Below the pieces are notes generated by a model, which saw only the letters and a program-made list of their open reading frames with translations, had not been told where the DNA came from and ran no database searches. Shown here piece after piece: positions 17,327 through 27,509 of a stretch of DNA of 29,407 bases; positions within the stretch are counted from its first letter, which is position 1, and each line of letters starts with the position of its first letter. Source of the stretch: Stramenopiles sp. TOSAG23-2 (taxonomy: Eukaryota; Sar); assembly GCA_900128395.1 (NCBI GenBank), contig LT649389.1, forward strand, positions 1 through 29,407, given 5' to 3'. Position numbers and translations under genes: made by a program.

Positions 17327-17606
17327 AAAAAAACATTTCTTCGGTGTGTGAACGGTACATATTTACGTATAATAATGTGATGTTTCGTGCGTAATATTTA
17401 CAAAGTAAATGAAATATAACAAGAAGCGTATCATATGCATAATATACGATATATTTATTTGATTTGAGTGTTTATAAAAAAAAACATTTCTTCGGTGTGT
17501 GAACGGTACATATTTACGTACTGTATAAATGTGATGTTTCGTGCGTAAATATTTAAATGAAAAATATACAAGAAGCGTACATCATATGCATAATATACGA
17601 TATTTA
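17313..17606. repeat. ~150-bp imperfect tandem duplication at the 3' end of the Idh-like gene
   Basis: Copy 1 (17313-17461) starts in the last codons of the dehydrogenase gene (TTGAGTGTTTATAA, including the stop). Copy 2 (17464-17606) repeats it with several small indels. Shared segments include ACATTTCTTCGGTGTGTGAA, GATGTTTCGTGCGTAA and CATATGCATAATATACGATA. The offset is 151 bp at the left edge. Confidence 0.85.
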
Positions 17607-17686
17607 ATTCGTATTTTTGATTTTTGAAATATTTTAAAAATATGTGTACACGTATACTTCGTATATCATTTCTAGAAAGAATTTAT

Positions 17687-17938
17687 ATTTACTTTATTAT
17701 ACCCCCCAAAAAAAACCTATTTTTTTACAATTTTCGATTTAAGATTTAAACTAAAACTCTTACGAGTATTTAATCATCCTTCTCTTGGTATTTTTTTTCT
17801 CTCTTTATTGCATTTACTTTATTATACCCCCCAAAAAAAACCTATTTTTTTACAATTTTCGATTTAAGATTTAAACTAAAACTCTTACGAGTATTTAATC
17901 ATCCTTCTCTTGGTATTTTTTTTCTCTCTTTATTGCAT
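17687..17938. repeat. 125-bp tandem duplication of the 3' end of the F-box/TPR-like gene
   Basis: Copy 1 (about 17687-17811) and copy 2 (about 17812-17938) are essentially identical, offset 125 bp. Copy 2 contains the last ~14 codons and the stop of the minus-strand gene that ends at 17895. Copy 1 is therefore a duplicate of the gene's tail now lying in its 3' flank. Both contain ACCCCCCAAAAAAAACCTAT and a run of eight T. Confidence 0.9.
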
Positions 17939-20072
17939 CTATGACTTCCATATCAGGCATATAACCTTTTGCTTGAGCTGTTTTACCTAAATCTTCCATA
18001 AATGAACGATGTGCCTCTCTATCCTCCTTACTCAATTGCTTCTTTTTCTTAAATGGTGGTGGTATTTTTATATTTTTATTCTGTGGAGAAATACTTTTAT
18101 CATCACTTTTTGTTGTATTTTTTATATCTGCAGCTTCATCAAATTCAGCACGTTGTTTATCGCTATATGTGAAAATAGCATCCCTATCCATCAAGTTGTG
18201 TTCATTGTTTATATCCATTTTACGTTGAAAGGTATTCGTCATGGCTTCATATTGTCTTGCAGTCTTATCAATCGCCTGACTGCGCTTCTTTTTTAATTCT
18301 ATCAAACTTCTTTTAATAGCTTTTAGTTCCTTTGGTAAACGGGTTGAACGTTTTGCCTTTATAAAAAATTCTTTCGCCTTCTTAAAGTTTTCATACTTCA
18401 TTTCCAGTAACCCTAATCTCCATAAAGATTTTGTATGATTTGGCGCATATACAGTGGCCAAAGATAAAATTCGAAAGGTTTCCTCGTACTCATCCTCCCA
18501 AATTTTACACTTTGACAGATCCTTGTACTGTTTTAAGCAACATTGACCAGCATTCGATAATAGTTGCGCAATCACATTATGTAATTCGATAGTGCCTGCA
18601 CATAATGGTGGAACACTACGATGTGCAAGATGTTCAAGCTCCGTACCAGTTTCTGCACTATCTGCTAAATATTCCGTACTCCCGTATGTAAGCAACCCTG
18701 CTCTATCTATAGAATTGTTGATAAGTGTACCGAAATTATCATACAACTCCGTATACTTAGTCATGTACATTCCTTTTACACAATCAAAATCTTCAGTTGT
18801 TTTTGCACTTACATAAAGTTCCTTGATCTCGTTTTTCGCTTTTAATGATGTCAAAACTAACTCTTTGTAATAAGCCCCGGACAGAGCAATTATACGATCT
18901 AACATAGATATTGCAGTAATTAATTTGACATTCTGTACAGAAATGCTATTATGTTCATAGCTTGGTTCCGGTTCAATCAATGCAGCTATACCTTTCACAG
19001 TATCTTCTAAAATTTCGTCTTCATCATCTGTGTGTTTTAATGATGGTATTTTACATAACGCTCTTGGTAAATCATTTGAGATTAAATTATAAAAAAACTT
19101 GCAAGTAGTGCCCAACATTCGTATTGAATAAATATCATATTTAAAAAAATATTCATCTAGTAAATAAATCCATGTTGTATCTGGGATATCATTTATGGTC
19201 ACTTTGTTTGCACTTTGTATAGAAGAAGTGAGAACTAATGTTGGTGCAGCTCTATCTTGCAAAAATATATTTTGGACAATTCTGGACAGCGTTTCAAGTT
19301 GAAATTTATACGCAAATTGATATTGCATTAAAGCTATATGTGTGTTATGCCCACTTATTTTTCGATGGAAATTATGGCCAACGAGATACATTTCAAAAGG
19401 CTTTAACCTTATTTTCTTGCTTGTGTCGTCTGGCATCAACGAACAGAGGACTTCAATATTGATTCTATGTTCTGTGTTCTTTCTATGTGGATGAATATAT
19501 TTATATAGTTTGGCTAGAGTTACGAATCGATGATCATGATAAGGTTGACACTTGTCTGTCCAGGATTTGAATGCTGTAACAAGATCTGGAGAGCGCTGTA
19601 GCCAATAGACAGAAAACTTGGCGACATTTGTTAAATGCTCTGTGGCCATTGTTATTTCTTTTTTACTTTCTCGTCTAGCTTTAGCTCTTTCTCTACGAGG
19701 ATGTTCTAAATCTAAAAAATCATTTATTTCGTACACTAAAATTATTACATTACTAAAATTAGTATAGAATTGACTGTGTACATCTGTTGGGTTATGTTTT
19801 TTTTCATAAAATTTAGATTCTATCATTTGAAGCATCGTTGATTCCACGTGCATAAGAAAGTTTATGCATATAGAAAAAGCTGTGTCGTCGATTATAAATA
19901 CAATTTCATGTGTTTCCAATGCTTTGTATATATCAAGTTTATATGGCACACCAGTCTCACTTAAATGTGGTCTTTTCTCTACGTCAACAATTCTTGGAAA
20001 ATTTGTATTTTCTATTAATTTCGCTTTAATATGTTCGGTACCTGCCTGTCCAAGGGTTCCAGGTTCAAACAT
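17895..20072 (-). CDS. F-box-like and TPR-like protein of unknown role
   Basis: The 725-residue protein has no certain family assignment. The N-terminal third is helical with a hydrophobic stretch (IVFIIDDTAFSICINFLMHV) and a basic patch RRERAKARRESKK around residues 130-142. A likely F-box occupies about residues 287-335 (IPDTTWIYLLDEYFFKYDIY, then TCKFFYNLI). The F-box binds Skp1 and would make this a substrate receptor of an SCF ubiquitin ligase. Near residues 530-600 a TPR-like helical hairpin (ATVYAPNHTKSLWRLGLLEM, then YENFKKAKEFFIKAK) resembles the end of immunophilin TPR domains. The C-terminal 120 residues are Lys/Asp-rich and disordered with a polybasic PPPFKKKKQ. It is divergent from the adenylyl cyclase gene. 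Its last codons are part of a 125-bp tandem repeat. Confidence 0.6.
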   Translation of the reverse strand: MFEPGTLGQAGTEHIKAKLIENTNFPRIVDVEKRPHLSETGVPYKLDIYKALETHEIVFIIDDTAFSICINFLMHVESTMLQMIESKFYEKKHNPTDVHSQFYTNFSNVIILVYEINDFLDLEHPRRERAKARRESKKEITMATEHLTNVAKFSVYWLQRSPDLVTAFKSWTDKCQPYHDHRFVTLAKLYKYIHPHRKNTEHRINIEVLCSLMPDDTSKKIRLKPFEMYLVGHNFHRKISGHNTHIALMQYQFAYKFQLETLSRIVQNIFLQDRAAPTLVLTSSIQSANKVTINDIPDTTWIYLLDEYFFKYDIYSIRMLGTTCKFFYNLISNDLPRALCKIPSLKHTDDEDEILEDTVKGIAALIEPEPSYEHNSISVQNVKLITAISMLDRIIALSGAYYKELVLTSLKAKNEIKELYVSAKTTEDFDCVKGMYMTKYTELYDNFGTLINNSIDRAGLLTYGSTEYLADSAETGTELEHLAHRSVPPLCAGTIELHNVIAQLLSNAGQCCLKQYKDLSKCKIWEDEYEETFRILSLATVYAPNHTKSLWRLGLLEMKYENFKKAKEFFIKAKRSTRLPKELKAIKRSLIELKKKRSQAIDKTARQYEAMTNTFQRKMDINNEHNLMDRDAIFTYSDKQRAEFDEAADIKNTTKSDDKSISPQNKNIKIPPPFKKKKQLSKEDREAHRSFMEDLGKTAQAKGYMPDMEVIDAIKREKKYQEKDD

Positions 20073-20663
20073 TTTGTTTTCTGGTGTTCAAGATTGGTTT
20101 TCCATATACATACATTATACATAAAACGTGTAATATAATATGATATGTATGAAATGGTTTCCATGATTTTCTTTTTCTTTTCAACATTTCAATTTATTTC
20201 AAAAGAACAACAAAAGATATTCATTTAACATAAATTCAATAAAATAATAAAGTTGTTGCCAAAAGCAAGCGAAAAGTAAATCTAAAAAAAATCTACTTAC
20301 TACTATACCAGGTCCAACTAGCAATACCAGGTAGAATAAAAAAACATAAAGTAAAAAATGAGGCTTCAGAGAAATAGCATTGAATAGCACCTGTAATAGT
20401 CAGAAGTCTAACTAAATTAATTACTGTGCAAGGAGGCATACTGGCATATACTATATTTATACTGGCATCAGATAACACTACATGTAGTACTATATAATAA
20501 AAATACTGTAATTTATCGATATACCCAAAAAAAAACAACAACAACAAAGAACACAAACGCAACATGGAATGGATTTTTTGCGATTGTCTAATAACAACAA
20601 CATCCTCTCTTAATTGCATTAATAAAAATACTTATACGTGTGTATCATAAAATAAATATTATA
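20073..20663. other. Divergent intergenic region; weak hydrophobic frame on the minus strand
   Basis: This is the spacer between the F-box-like gene (-) and the cyclase gene (+). On the minus strand, 20619-20293 is open for 108 codons from an ATG and encodes hydrophobic segments (SLLLLFFFGYI; PPCTVINLVRLLTITGAI). This weakly resembles the first helices of a CDP-alcohol phosphatidyltransferase, but the DGxxAR active-site motif is missing and the frame ends at a GTAAGT-like site with no good downstream exon. I do not call it as a gene. Confidence 0.45.
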
Positions 20664-23600
20664 ATGGGGTGTAAATATACTACTTTGCAGCGATCAGCGA
20701 AAAGAAGGAATCCAAATATTATAGAATTAGAGGATTACAATCGCGATAATAACACGAACGAGGCGAAATTACCAGATGCCATGGTTAAGCAACGTACTAG
20801 TGACTATGTGTATTGTAATTCTTTATCACCCGTTGAAAATGAATTTAGACTGAGAAAAACTTATGTTCCAAATCGAATTATTAGTCGACACTTGAAGCAC
20901 TTAGTAGAAGAGGAAGAAAAAAGTATTCAACAAAAGGATTCATTAAATAGTAGCGAAGAAAATAAACAGAATGGTGAAAAAAGTGATAGATTCGACATGT
21001 CTGAATTCTTAAATATGTCAAACAATTTACCTTGGGCAGAAGAATACGAAGCTGCAGTGTTGTTTGCAGATATAAGTGGATTTTCGCAATTAGCTGAAAG
21101 TTTAAAAAGAGAATTAAAATGCTCTTTGAATGCAGCTGAAGATTTGTCGTTTTATATTGAGAAATGTTTAGATCAAATGGTACAAGTAATAGTTGGAAAT
21201 GGTGGAGATGTCATAAAATTTGCAGGCGATGCTTGCCTTGCTGTATTTGACGCAAAATATTTTCAAGATTCTCTTCCCAAAGCAACGCTTGGAGCGTCAT
21301 TAGCAGCGTTGGAGTTGACAAAATTGGATTTAAAAGCAGCCGGTCAAAAGTTGAAAATACATTGTGGTATTGGTACGGGGCAACTTGTTGGATTTCATGT
21401 AGGTGGTGTTATGAATAGATATGAATATGTCGTTACCGGAAAACCAATTAATGAAATGAGTCATGCTGCAAATGAATCTTCTGCCGGGGAAGTTGTAATC
21501 TCTAATTCATCGTATCGACAATTAAAATTATCCATACCAAAAGCAATACGTCGAAAGTCTGTTAATAGAAGTCCACATTCATCCGGTCTATCTTCATCAA
21601 CGGTTACTGATTCATCTTCGAAAATGACAGGATCGTTCTCTAGTTTTGGTCGAAACAGTAATAATTCAAATAGTTCTGTAACTTCGTCATGGTCAGCAAA
21701 GGTGTTAAGAAAAAAAAGTTCCGGGAATCATCATTATGAAAATGCTTCAAAACGTAGTAATGACAGTCAATGGTTGGAACCAATTGAAACAGCTGCATTA
21801 TCAAGTGGTAATTACATGTTAACCAGAATTTCTTTCTCTGGCACAACTGCATCTGAGTATTACGATGACAATTTATTGAATGAGGAAACTTGTCAGCTTT
21901 TATTATCTTCTTTAAATGCATATATTCCAAGACCAGCTTTAAGTGTCATTTTAAGTGGTTCGTCCAATCGTATAGCCAGTTTTCAAGTTTGTACAACAAT
22001 GTTTCTGAAGCTGAAAGGTTTAAAATTTCATCGTGGAGTTGACTATTTGAATAAATTGCAATTGATATTTAGTAATATACAAGAAATTTTGCAAAAATAT
22101 GATGGTACTGTCTGTAGATTTATTGTCGACGACAAAGGGTCATATGTATTGGCCGCATTCGGTTTGCCGCCTTGTAGAAAAAGAAACATCCCAAAACGTG
22201 CTGTATTTGCAGCAATGGAAATCCAAAGGTCAATATCGAAAATGTATAATATCCAGTTGCAGATAGGTTTGACAACTGGGAAAGTGTTTTGTGGCACTGT
22301 CGGTGGGGCAATTAGAAATGAATATACAATGCATGGCTCTTTGGTCAACTTAGCTGCAAGGCTGATGGGGAAAGCTACGCAGGGCATATTGGTCTGCGAT
22401 CATACACGTAATTTAACTAAAACTGCTGTGTTTTACGAGCAGGCAATTGTAATAAAAGTGAAAGGATTCAACAATCCAATTAGTGTCTTTAATCCGATCA
22501 AACCACAAAACTCGTTGGTACAAAAAAATAGTAAAACGGGATCTCCATATAGTATTGCGCAGGATGATGAAATTCCTATAATTGGTAGAGACAATATTTT
22601 GCAATTTTTGGATCGTCGTGTAAGAAATTTTGCAAATGGGCAGCAAAATAATATAGTATTTATCAATGGTGGTCATGGTATGGGTAAAACATGTCTTTGC
22701 CAATATTTATTTACGTCAGCTGAACCGTATTCTATTGATGTTTGGCTAGCTTCTGGTCAAGAATTTCAAACAAAACAAAATTTTGAACCATGGAAAAAAA
22801 TTATTCTTCAAGCATTAGAACTTGACGACAATAAAGTTAATAATGCTAATTTTAATAAAAATCTTGACGAGAAATTGCAGTTTTTAAAAGGCACGCCGGA
22901 TATGGAATACATATATGAAATTTTTCCAGAACTTACTCCTGCTACGGCTATTAAAAAGAAAGTTGTACTTTTAGAAAACGAAAATGTTTTAAATGGCGAA
23001 ACCACAACAGATTTATTGCATGGATTAGCTAAGGTGGAGAAAATAGGGGGAATCATTTTAAAAATATTTAATTCACGAAATAGCAAAAAGAGTAAACCAA
23101 GAAACTATCAAGGACATACAATAATAATATTTGAAGATGTGCATTGGATAAGCGAAGTTGCGTTGGAAGTACTAAATTATATAACATCGCAAAGCATCCA
23201 ATACATGGGAGTTATTTCAAGTTTAACAGAAGATGATCTAAATGATGAATTTGGTGACGAGTCTAGCAATCGATATTACGGTATGGATGGAAATATTGAC
23301 GATGATGACACCATTTTAATTGAAGAATCTTCTGCGATATATTTACATGCCCTCGTGAAAAAAGATATTGTCGATTTATGTAAGCAAATATTGGACGTCC
23401 GGTTTTTAGCCACATCATTTGTAAATGAAGTCTGTTCAAAAGGTCAAGGCAATCCATTGTTCACGTTAGAAATAGTCAGAATGATGAGAGATCAGGGACA
23501 ATTAGTTATTGGGGATGATTCGTGTGCAAGGTTAGAAGCAAGTGTGGTGGCAAAGGCAAATGAGGCTATCCCAGATATTATTGTTGCGTTGGTATTAAAT

Positions 23601-26075
23601 AAATTAAATAAAATAGAAAGCGACTCCGAGAAACGGCAGGTCGAAAGAGTTATGCAAGTTGCTAGCGTTTTTGGTATGGAATTTAAAGTGGGTGGTTTAT
23701 TAAAAGTGCGACCACTGAGAACTTACAGTTCATCCCATATGAATCAGGCGGATATGGAAAGCATTGAAAACAACGATTATGAAAATGAAGATTACGATAC
23801 ACTGGACTCTGACAATGCTGTGCGTAAATCAAGCCAAGAATTAAGAAATAGCGAAATGGATGCACAAGTCATAAAGGCATTAGATCATCTGGAAAGATTA
23901 TGCATTATTAAGAAAATGTACAAACCGATCAGTACAAATGATGTCTCGCCATTGACTTACAAATATTACTGTTTCTGTCAACAATATATACAAGCAGTTG
24001 CCTATGGTACCTTATTGTATGATGAACGGCAAAGTATCCATGCATCCATAGCCTTAATTATTGAGAACGAGGCTGGTCAAAGCACTGCATCTATAAATAT
24101 TACAAAACAATTAGCACACCACTACTTCAGAGGTTGTATTATACCAAAGGCGTTACATTATTTAGAAGAAGCTGGGTACCGTTCGCGAATTGAACAAGAG
24201 TATGAAACGGTTAAATTATGTTACATTCGGTTGCTTCAAATGTGTGGTCATTATTTTGCCACTGATAATTTTCAGCATCCCGTAATGAAACGAAAGAGTC
24301 GCTGGAAAGTCGAATTCGATATAGCTGATAGTGTTATCAAACCTTGGATGTATTCTAACTGGTGTCTCCACTTAGCAGATGTATATGTGTTGGAGAATAA
24401 CGATAACGTTGCTTTACAATGTTATTATGAAGGTCTATATGTTTTGAAGAGGAAAAATGACGCCAATTTTAATCCAGATTCATTTTTTAAAAGTCGTTTT
24501 CAGCATAATAGGTACGATAGTAATATTATTGGTACATTATCTAACACGGAAGTAAAAATTGCAAGTTTATGCTATTTAGGAGTGGCCAGATTAGATACTT
24601 CATTAAAATCTAGTGAAACGCAGTTTTTTTATACCTCCGCAATAAAGTTAGCCCAAAAAGTTTGCAGTGACAAAGAGACTTCCTCGTTAGTATCTTCATG
24701 TTATGTCGATTACGCATGGTTTTTATTTTGCTCTGGGAGTAAACGTAACATGTCAAAAGCTATGCCAATGTTTGCAAAGTCTATACAGCTATTATCTCAC
24801 GTATGTGAAGCAAGAACTCTTATTTATCTACATTGTCGTTTCGGGGAGTTATTGTATGCTTCAGGTGACATTTCTACTGCGCATAATTATATTAAAACCG
24901 CAATGGAGCTTTGCAATAGAAATAAATATCATCGATTGCAATTGAATATTGCGTTATTGTATTTTTATGGTAACCAACTTGCTAATTCATTCGAAGGAAT
25001 GTACACAGCAATTAAGCTATGTTCGAGGGTTGATGATCATCAAGCTTTTTTCTTATATGTGTTTTATTTATTGGAAAAGGGCGAAATAGATCTTGTCGCT
25101 GATAAATTAGCGAATCATTTAAATCCGAAGTTATTAATAAAACAGAAACGGCAACGAAGACGAGGATCAGCAAAACGTAGAATGTCTTCTTCGTTTAAAT
25201 CTCGTATGTCATCGTCTTTGAATTTGCAACGGAACAATGGTGATTCCATTTTAGCTTTAGACAGAGGTTTGGAACATAAATTTATGCGCAATACAGCTTC
25301 GTCTCTACGAATTACTGACTCTGTCATGCAAGTTGTCGATTACAAAGGATTAAAGAAAGTAATAGCAAACTATTTGAAGTCCCAAAATTTGTCAATATCT
25401 TTCCCTCTGATTTGTATGTCGTTGGCCATATTTTCTTGTTTAAAACATTGGTATCAGAATGCAATTGATGCTTGTCAACGCTGTTTTCAATATATGAGGG
25501 ATAATAGACGAGTGGTGGGGCCTATGACGTTTTATATTCCGTTAGCAACATGCGTTTCGATATATTTAATGATAAAATCGATTCATAAGGATGTTGTAGA
25601 GTTTCCAGATCAATCAGATTCATATTGTAAAAACATGACGTCGACACTTCATCATTTTAAAGATATTTCATCACAATTTTCAATCGCATGGAAATATGTA
25701 TGTGGATGGCGAAAATTTAAAAAATCGTCTTCAAGCAAAGCTTTGAAACTTTGGAGACAAATTGTCGATGAAAATAAAGATGTAATGAGTAGTACAACAT
25801 CATTTGTTGGTAGAACAAAGAGACTTTTACAATATATTGAAACTAGGAAAATAGAAGATGAATCATATAATGTTGCATCAATTATGAATATATGTTATAA
25901 AAAAGGTTATCTATTACCAGGATCCGATGAAGTTATTAATGACAGAAGCTATGATGATAGAGTTTCTACTATTACAACCAAAAATCCTTCTACAAATCAT
26001 CAATTTAACACGAACAATTATTTGACTAATAGTGAAACGAGGGTACCAAGAAATACTACAGAAATTCGAGTTTAA
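20664..26075 (+). CDS. Soluble-type (class III, ADCY10-like) adenylyl cyclase with MGC acylation signal
   Basis: The 1803-residue protein makes cAMP from ATP and has the sAC/ADCY10 architecture. Cyclase domain C1 lies about 125-290: LFADISGF with metal Asp136, then IKFAGDAC with Lys185 and metal Asp189. A Ser-rich linker (~295-385) follows. Domain C2 lies about 430-590: VDDKGSYVLAAFGLPP (Lys491), then EYTMHGSLVNLAARL with Asn562 and Arg566. A STAND/AAA-type ATPase carries Walker A GGHGMGKT (669-676) and Walker B IIIFEDVHW (820-828). A long C-terminal helical, TPR-like region completes it. All residues expected for catalysis are present, including Lys185 and Lys491, which match the bicarbonate/ATP-binding lysines of human sAC. 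The frame is open upstream to 20640 but without an ATG. The ATG at 20664 gives MGCKYTT, a consensus for N-myristoylation (Gly2) and palmitoylation (Cys3), implying membrane attachment. Confidence 0.93.
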   Translation: MGCKYTTLQRSAKRRNPNIIELEDYNRDNNTNEAKLPDAMVKQRTSDYVYCNSLSPVENEFRLRKTYVPNRIISRHLKHLVEEEEKSIQQKDSLNSSEENKQNGEKSDRFDMSEFLNMSNNLPWAEEYEAAVLFADISGFSQLAESLKRELKCSLNAAEDLSFYIEKCLDQMVQVIVGNGGDVIKFAGDACLAVFDAKYFQDSLPKATLGASLAALELTKLDLKAAGQKLKIHCGIGTGQLVGFHVGGVMNRYEYVVTGKPINEMSHAANESSAGEVVISNSSYRQLKLSIPKAIRRKSVNRSPHSSGLSSSTVTDSSSKMTGSFSSFGRNSNNSNSSVTSSWSAKVLRKKSSGNHHYENASKRSNDSQWLEPIETAALSSGNYMLTRISFSGTTASEYYDDNLLNEETCQLLLSSLNAYIPRPALSVILSGSSNRIASFQVCTTMFLKLKGLKFHRGVDYLNKLQLIFSNIQEILQKYDGTVCRFIVDDKGSYVLAAFGLPPCRKRNIPKRAVFAAMEIQRSISKMYNIQLQIGLTTGKVFCGTVGGAIRNEYTMHGSLVNLAARLMGKATQGILVCDHTRNLTKTAVFYEQAIVIKVKGFNNPISVFNPIKPQNSLVQKNSKTGSPYSIAQDDEIPIIGRDNILQFLDRRVRNFANGQQNNIVFINGGHGMGKTCLCQYLFTSAEPYSIDVWLASGQEFQTKQNFEPWKKIILQALELDDNKVNNANFNKNLDEKLQFLKGTPDMEYIYEIFPELTPATAIKKKVVLLENENVLNGETTTDLLHGLAKVEKIGGIILKIFNSRNSKKSKPRNYQGHTIIIFEDVHWISEVALEVLNYITSQSIQYMGVISSLTEDDLNDEFGDESSNRYYGMDGNIDDDDTILIEESSAIYLHALVKKDIVDLCKQILDVRFLATSFVNEVCSKGQGNPLFTLEIVRMMRDQGQLVIGDDSCARLEASVVAKANEAIPDIIVALVLNKLNKIESDSEKRQVERVMQVASVFGMEFKVGGLLKVRPLRTYSSSHMNQADMESIENNDYENEDYDTLDSDNAVRKSSQELRNSEMDAQVIKALDHLERLCIIKKMYKPISTNDVSPLTYKYYCFCQQYIQAVAYGTLLYDERQSIHASIALIIENEAGQSTASINITKQLAHHYFRGCIIPKALHYLEEAGYRSRIEQEYETVKLCYIRLLQMCGHYFATDNFQHPVMKRKSRWKVEFDIADSVIKPWMYSNWCLHLADVYVLENNDNVALQCYYEGLYVLKRKNDANFNPDSFFKSRFQHNRYDSNIIGTLSNTEVKIASLCYLGVARLDTSLKSSETQFFYTSAIKLAQKVCSDKETSSLVSSCYVDYAWFLFCSGSKRNMSKAMPMFAKSIQLLSHVCEARTLIYLHCRFGELLYASGDISTAHNYIKTAMELCNRNKYHRLQLNIALLYFYGNQLANSFEGMYTAIKLCSRVDDHQAFFLYVFYLLEKGEIDLVADKLANHLNPKLLIKQKRQRRRGSAKRRMSSSFKSRMSSSLNLQRNNGDSILALDRGLEHKFMRNTASSLRITDSVMQVVDYKGLKKVIANYLKSQNLSISFPLICMSLAIFSCLKHWYQNAIDACQRCFQYMRDNRRVVGPMTFYIPLATCVSIYLMIKSIHKDVVEFPDQSDSYCKNMTSTLHHFKDISSQFSIAWKYVCGWRKFKKSSSSKALKLWRQIVDENKDVMSSTTSFVGRTKRLLQYIETRKIEDESYNVASIMNICYKKGYLLPGSDEVINDRSYDDRVSTITTKNPSTNHQFNTNNYLTNSETRVPRNTTEIRV

Positions 26076-26646
26076 AGAGTACAAAGTAATAATATCATAA
26101 TGATGGTCCGTATTATCATTTTTATATTACAGTATATATATATATATATATATATATTCACACAGTCGCTGTGTATTATATTATCTACTATGATGAGGGG
26201 AAATTGAATAATAGCATTGCTTCTTTAACATCCATGTCGATTTACAATTGTATTTGTTTTCCACCTGTTGATTTCGTCATATTACATAAATTACAGTATT
26301 TTTTTTCAATTTTTTATCATTTGTTTTATTTTGTATAAAAAATGTGTACCCGAAAGAGAACGTGGGAGTAGAAAAGTTGTAAGGGTTTAATGTTTAATGA
26401 TTTTTTTAATATTCTAATTTCCCATTCAAGTATAAATTATGTGTCATTTGATAGGTATGAAGTGGAATTGAATGAATTTGAACAAATAATAAATAAATAT
26501 TTTCAAAACTAAAAAAAGAAAAGGTTAAATGAAAAGAAAACAGAACAGAATTCTATTTTGAACGATACGTAAACATACATACATATAAACATATATATAT
26601 ACATATATATATATATTGTTGTGGTTTGGTTGTATATAAAACGTGT
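26076..26646. other. Intergenic region with microsatellites and a small hairpin
   Basis: This is the 3' UTR of the cyclase gene and the promoter of the next gene on the same strand. It contains an (AT)n microsatellite at about 26132-26157, directly followed by the perfect hairpin ACACAG-TCG-CTGTGT at 26160-26174. A second AT-rich alternating tract lies at about 26578-26616, just before the next start codon. No coding region is supported. Confidence 0.6.
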
Positions 26647-27369
26647 ATGGAATCGCCAAAATCGAACGAGTCTGGAACAGATTCGACGAAAAAAAGACCA
26701 ATATCACCACAATCGTTGTCAACTGCCTTAGTTAAATTCCCTAAAGACATTTCGGAATTACCGTTAGTAAACGTTCAATTAAGTACTATCAATTTATTCT
26801 TAAACTGGGCAAATAATTTTAGATCGCAATATCTAATACGTGAAGTTACTGGAATGAAGGATAAAATTCATACGGGAGAAAAAAAACTAGGGCAGTTAGA
26901 GGATAATGTAACTACGTTGAATAGTGAAATGAAAGAACAAAGTGCAGATATGTATAAAGCACTTTCTGATATGAAAAAAGAATTAGAAGAACAAAAGCAA
27001 TTATTGTCGGAACGTGAAGCACAGATAGAAAAATTTACGTTGTCTCAATTCCAACGGGATGCAGCTTTAGATTCTTTTATATTTGCCATTTGTTATTTAT
27101 TGATATCCTCCCCATTGATTCAATGGCCAATCGAAGCAGTCCTTCTTATCTTGTATTATATTCCTGGTCTTTCAAAAATTTTAATGAGAAAACGTTATAC
27201 AAATGGTTTAGTACAATTGTTATTGGTTTATTTTATATTTTCAACAACACGTCAATATGCAATTGAAAAATCATGGCATAATCAAGTTGGTACAACAAAG
27301 GCATATGCATTGTATTTCATGAAAAAATTAAAATCGGTATTTGAATCAACAAGGAAAGGTATCTTTTAA
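26647..27369 (+). CDS. Coiled-coil membrane protein of unknown function
   Basis: I do not recognise the family of this 240-residue protein. Residues 1-30 are Ser/Lys/Pro-rich and probably disordered (KKRPISPQSLS). A helical segment at 40-60 precedes a strong coiled coil at about 65-135 (MKDKIHTGEKKLGQLEDNV through KKELEEQKQLLSEREAQIEK). Two hydrophobic stretches follow, 142-175 (a probable hairpin broken by Pro156 and Pro161) and 187-200, then an amphipathic basic C-terminus. This layout fits an organelle-membrane tether or adaptor, but that is only inference. The frame extends upstream to a TTG codon; I use the ATG at 26647. It is the last gene before a repeat-rich, gene-free region. Confidence 0.75.
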   Translation: MESPKSNESGTDSTKKRPISPQSLSTALVKFPKDISELPLVNVQLSTINLFLNWANNFRSQYLIREVTGMKDKIHTGEKKLGQLEDNVTTLNSEMKEQSADMYKALSDMKKELEEQKQLLSEREAQIEKFTLSQFQRDAALDSFIFAICYLLISSPLIQWPIEAVLLILYYIPGLSKILMRKRYTNGLVQLLLVYFIFSTTRQYAIEKSWHNQVGTTKAYALYFMKKLKSVFESTRKGIF

Positions 27370-27509
27370 AAAGTTGTATTTTACATATATAATCTGATAA
27401 TACAGTAATATCATATTTTAGAAAGTACCAGGTATTGAAATATGTAAAAATATATTTTCATTTTAAAATATGTTCTCGTATATATAACACACTCAATTTG
27501 TGTAATGCA

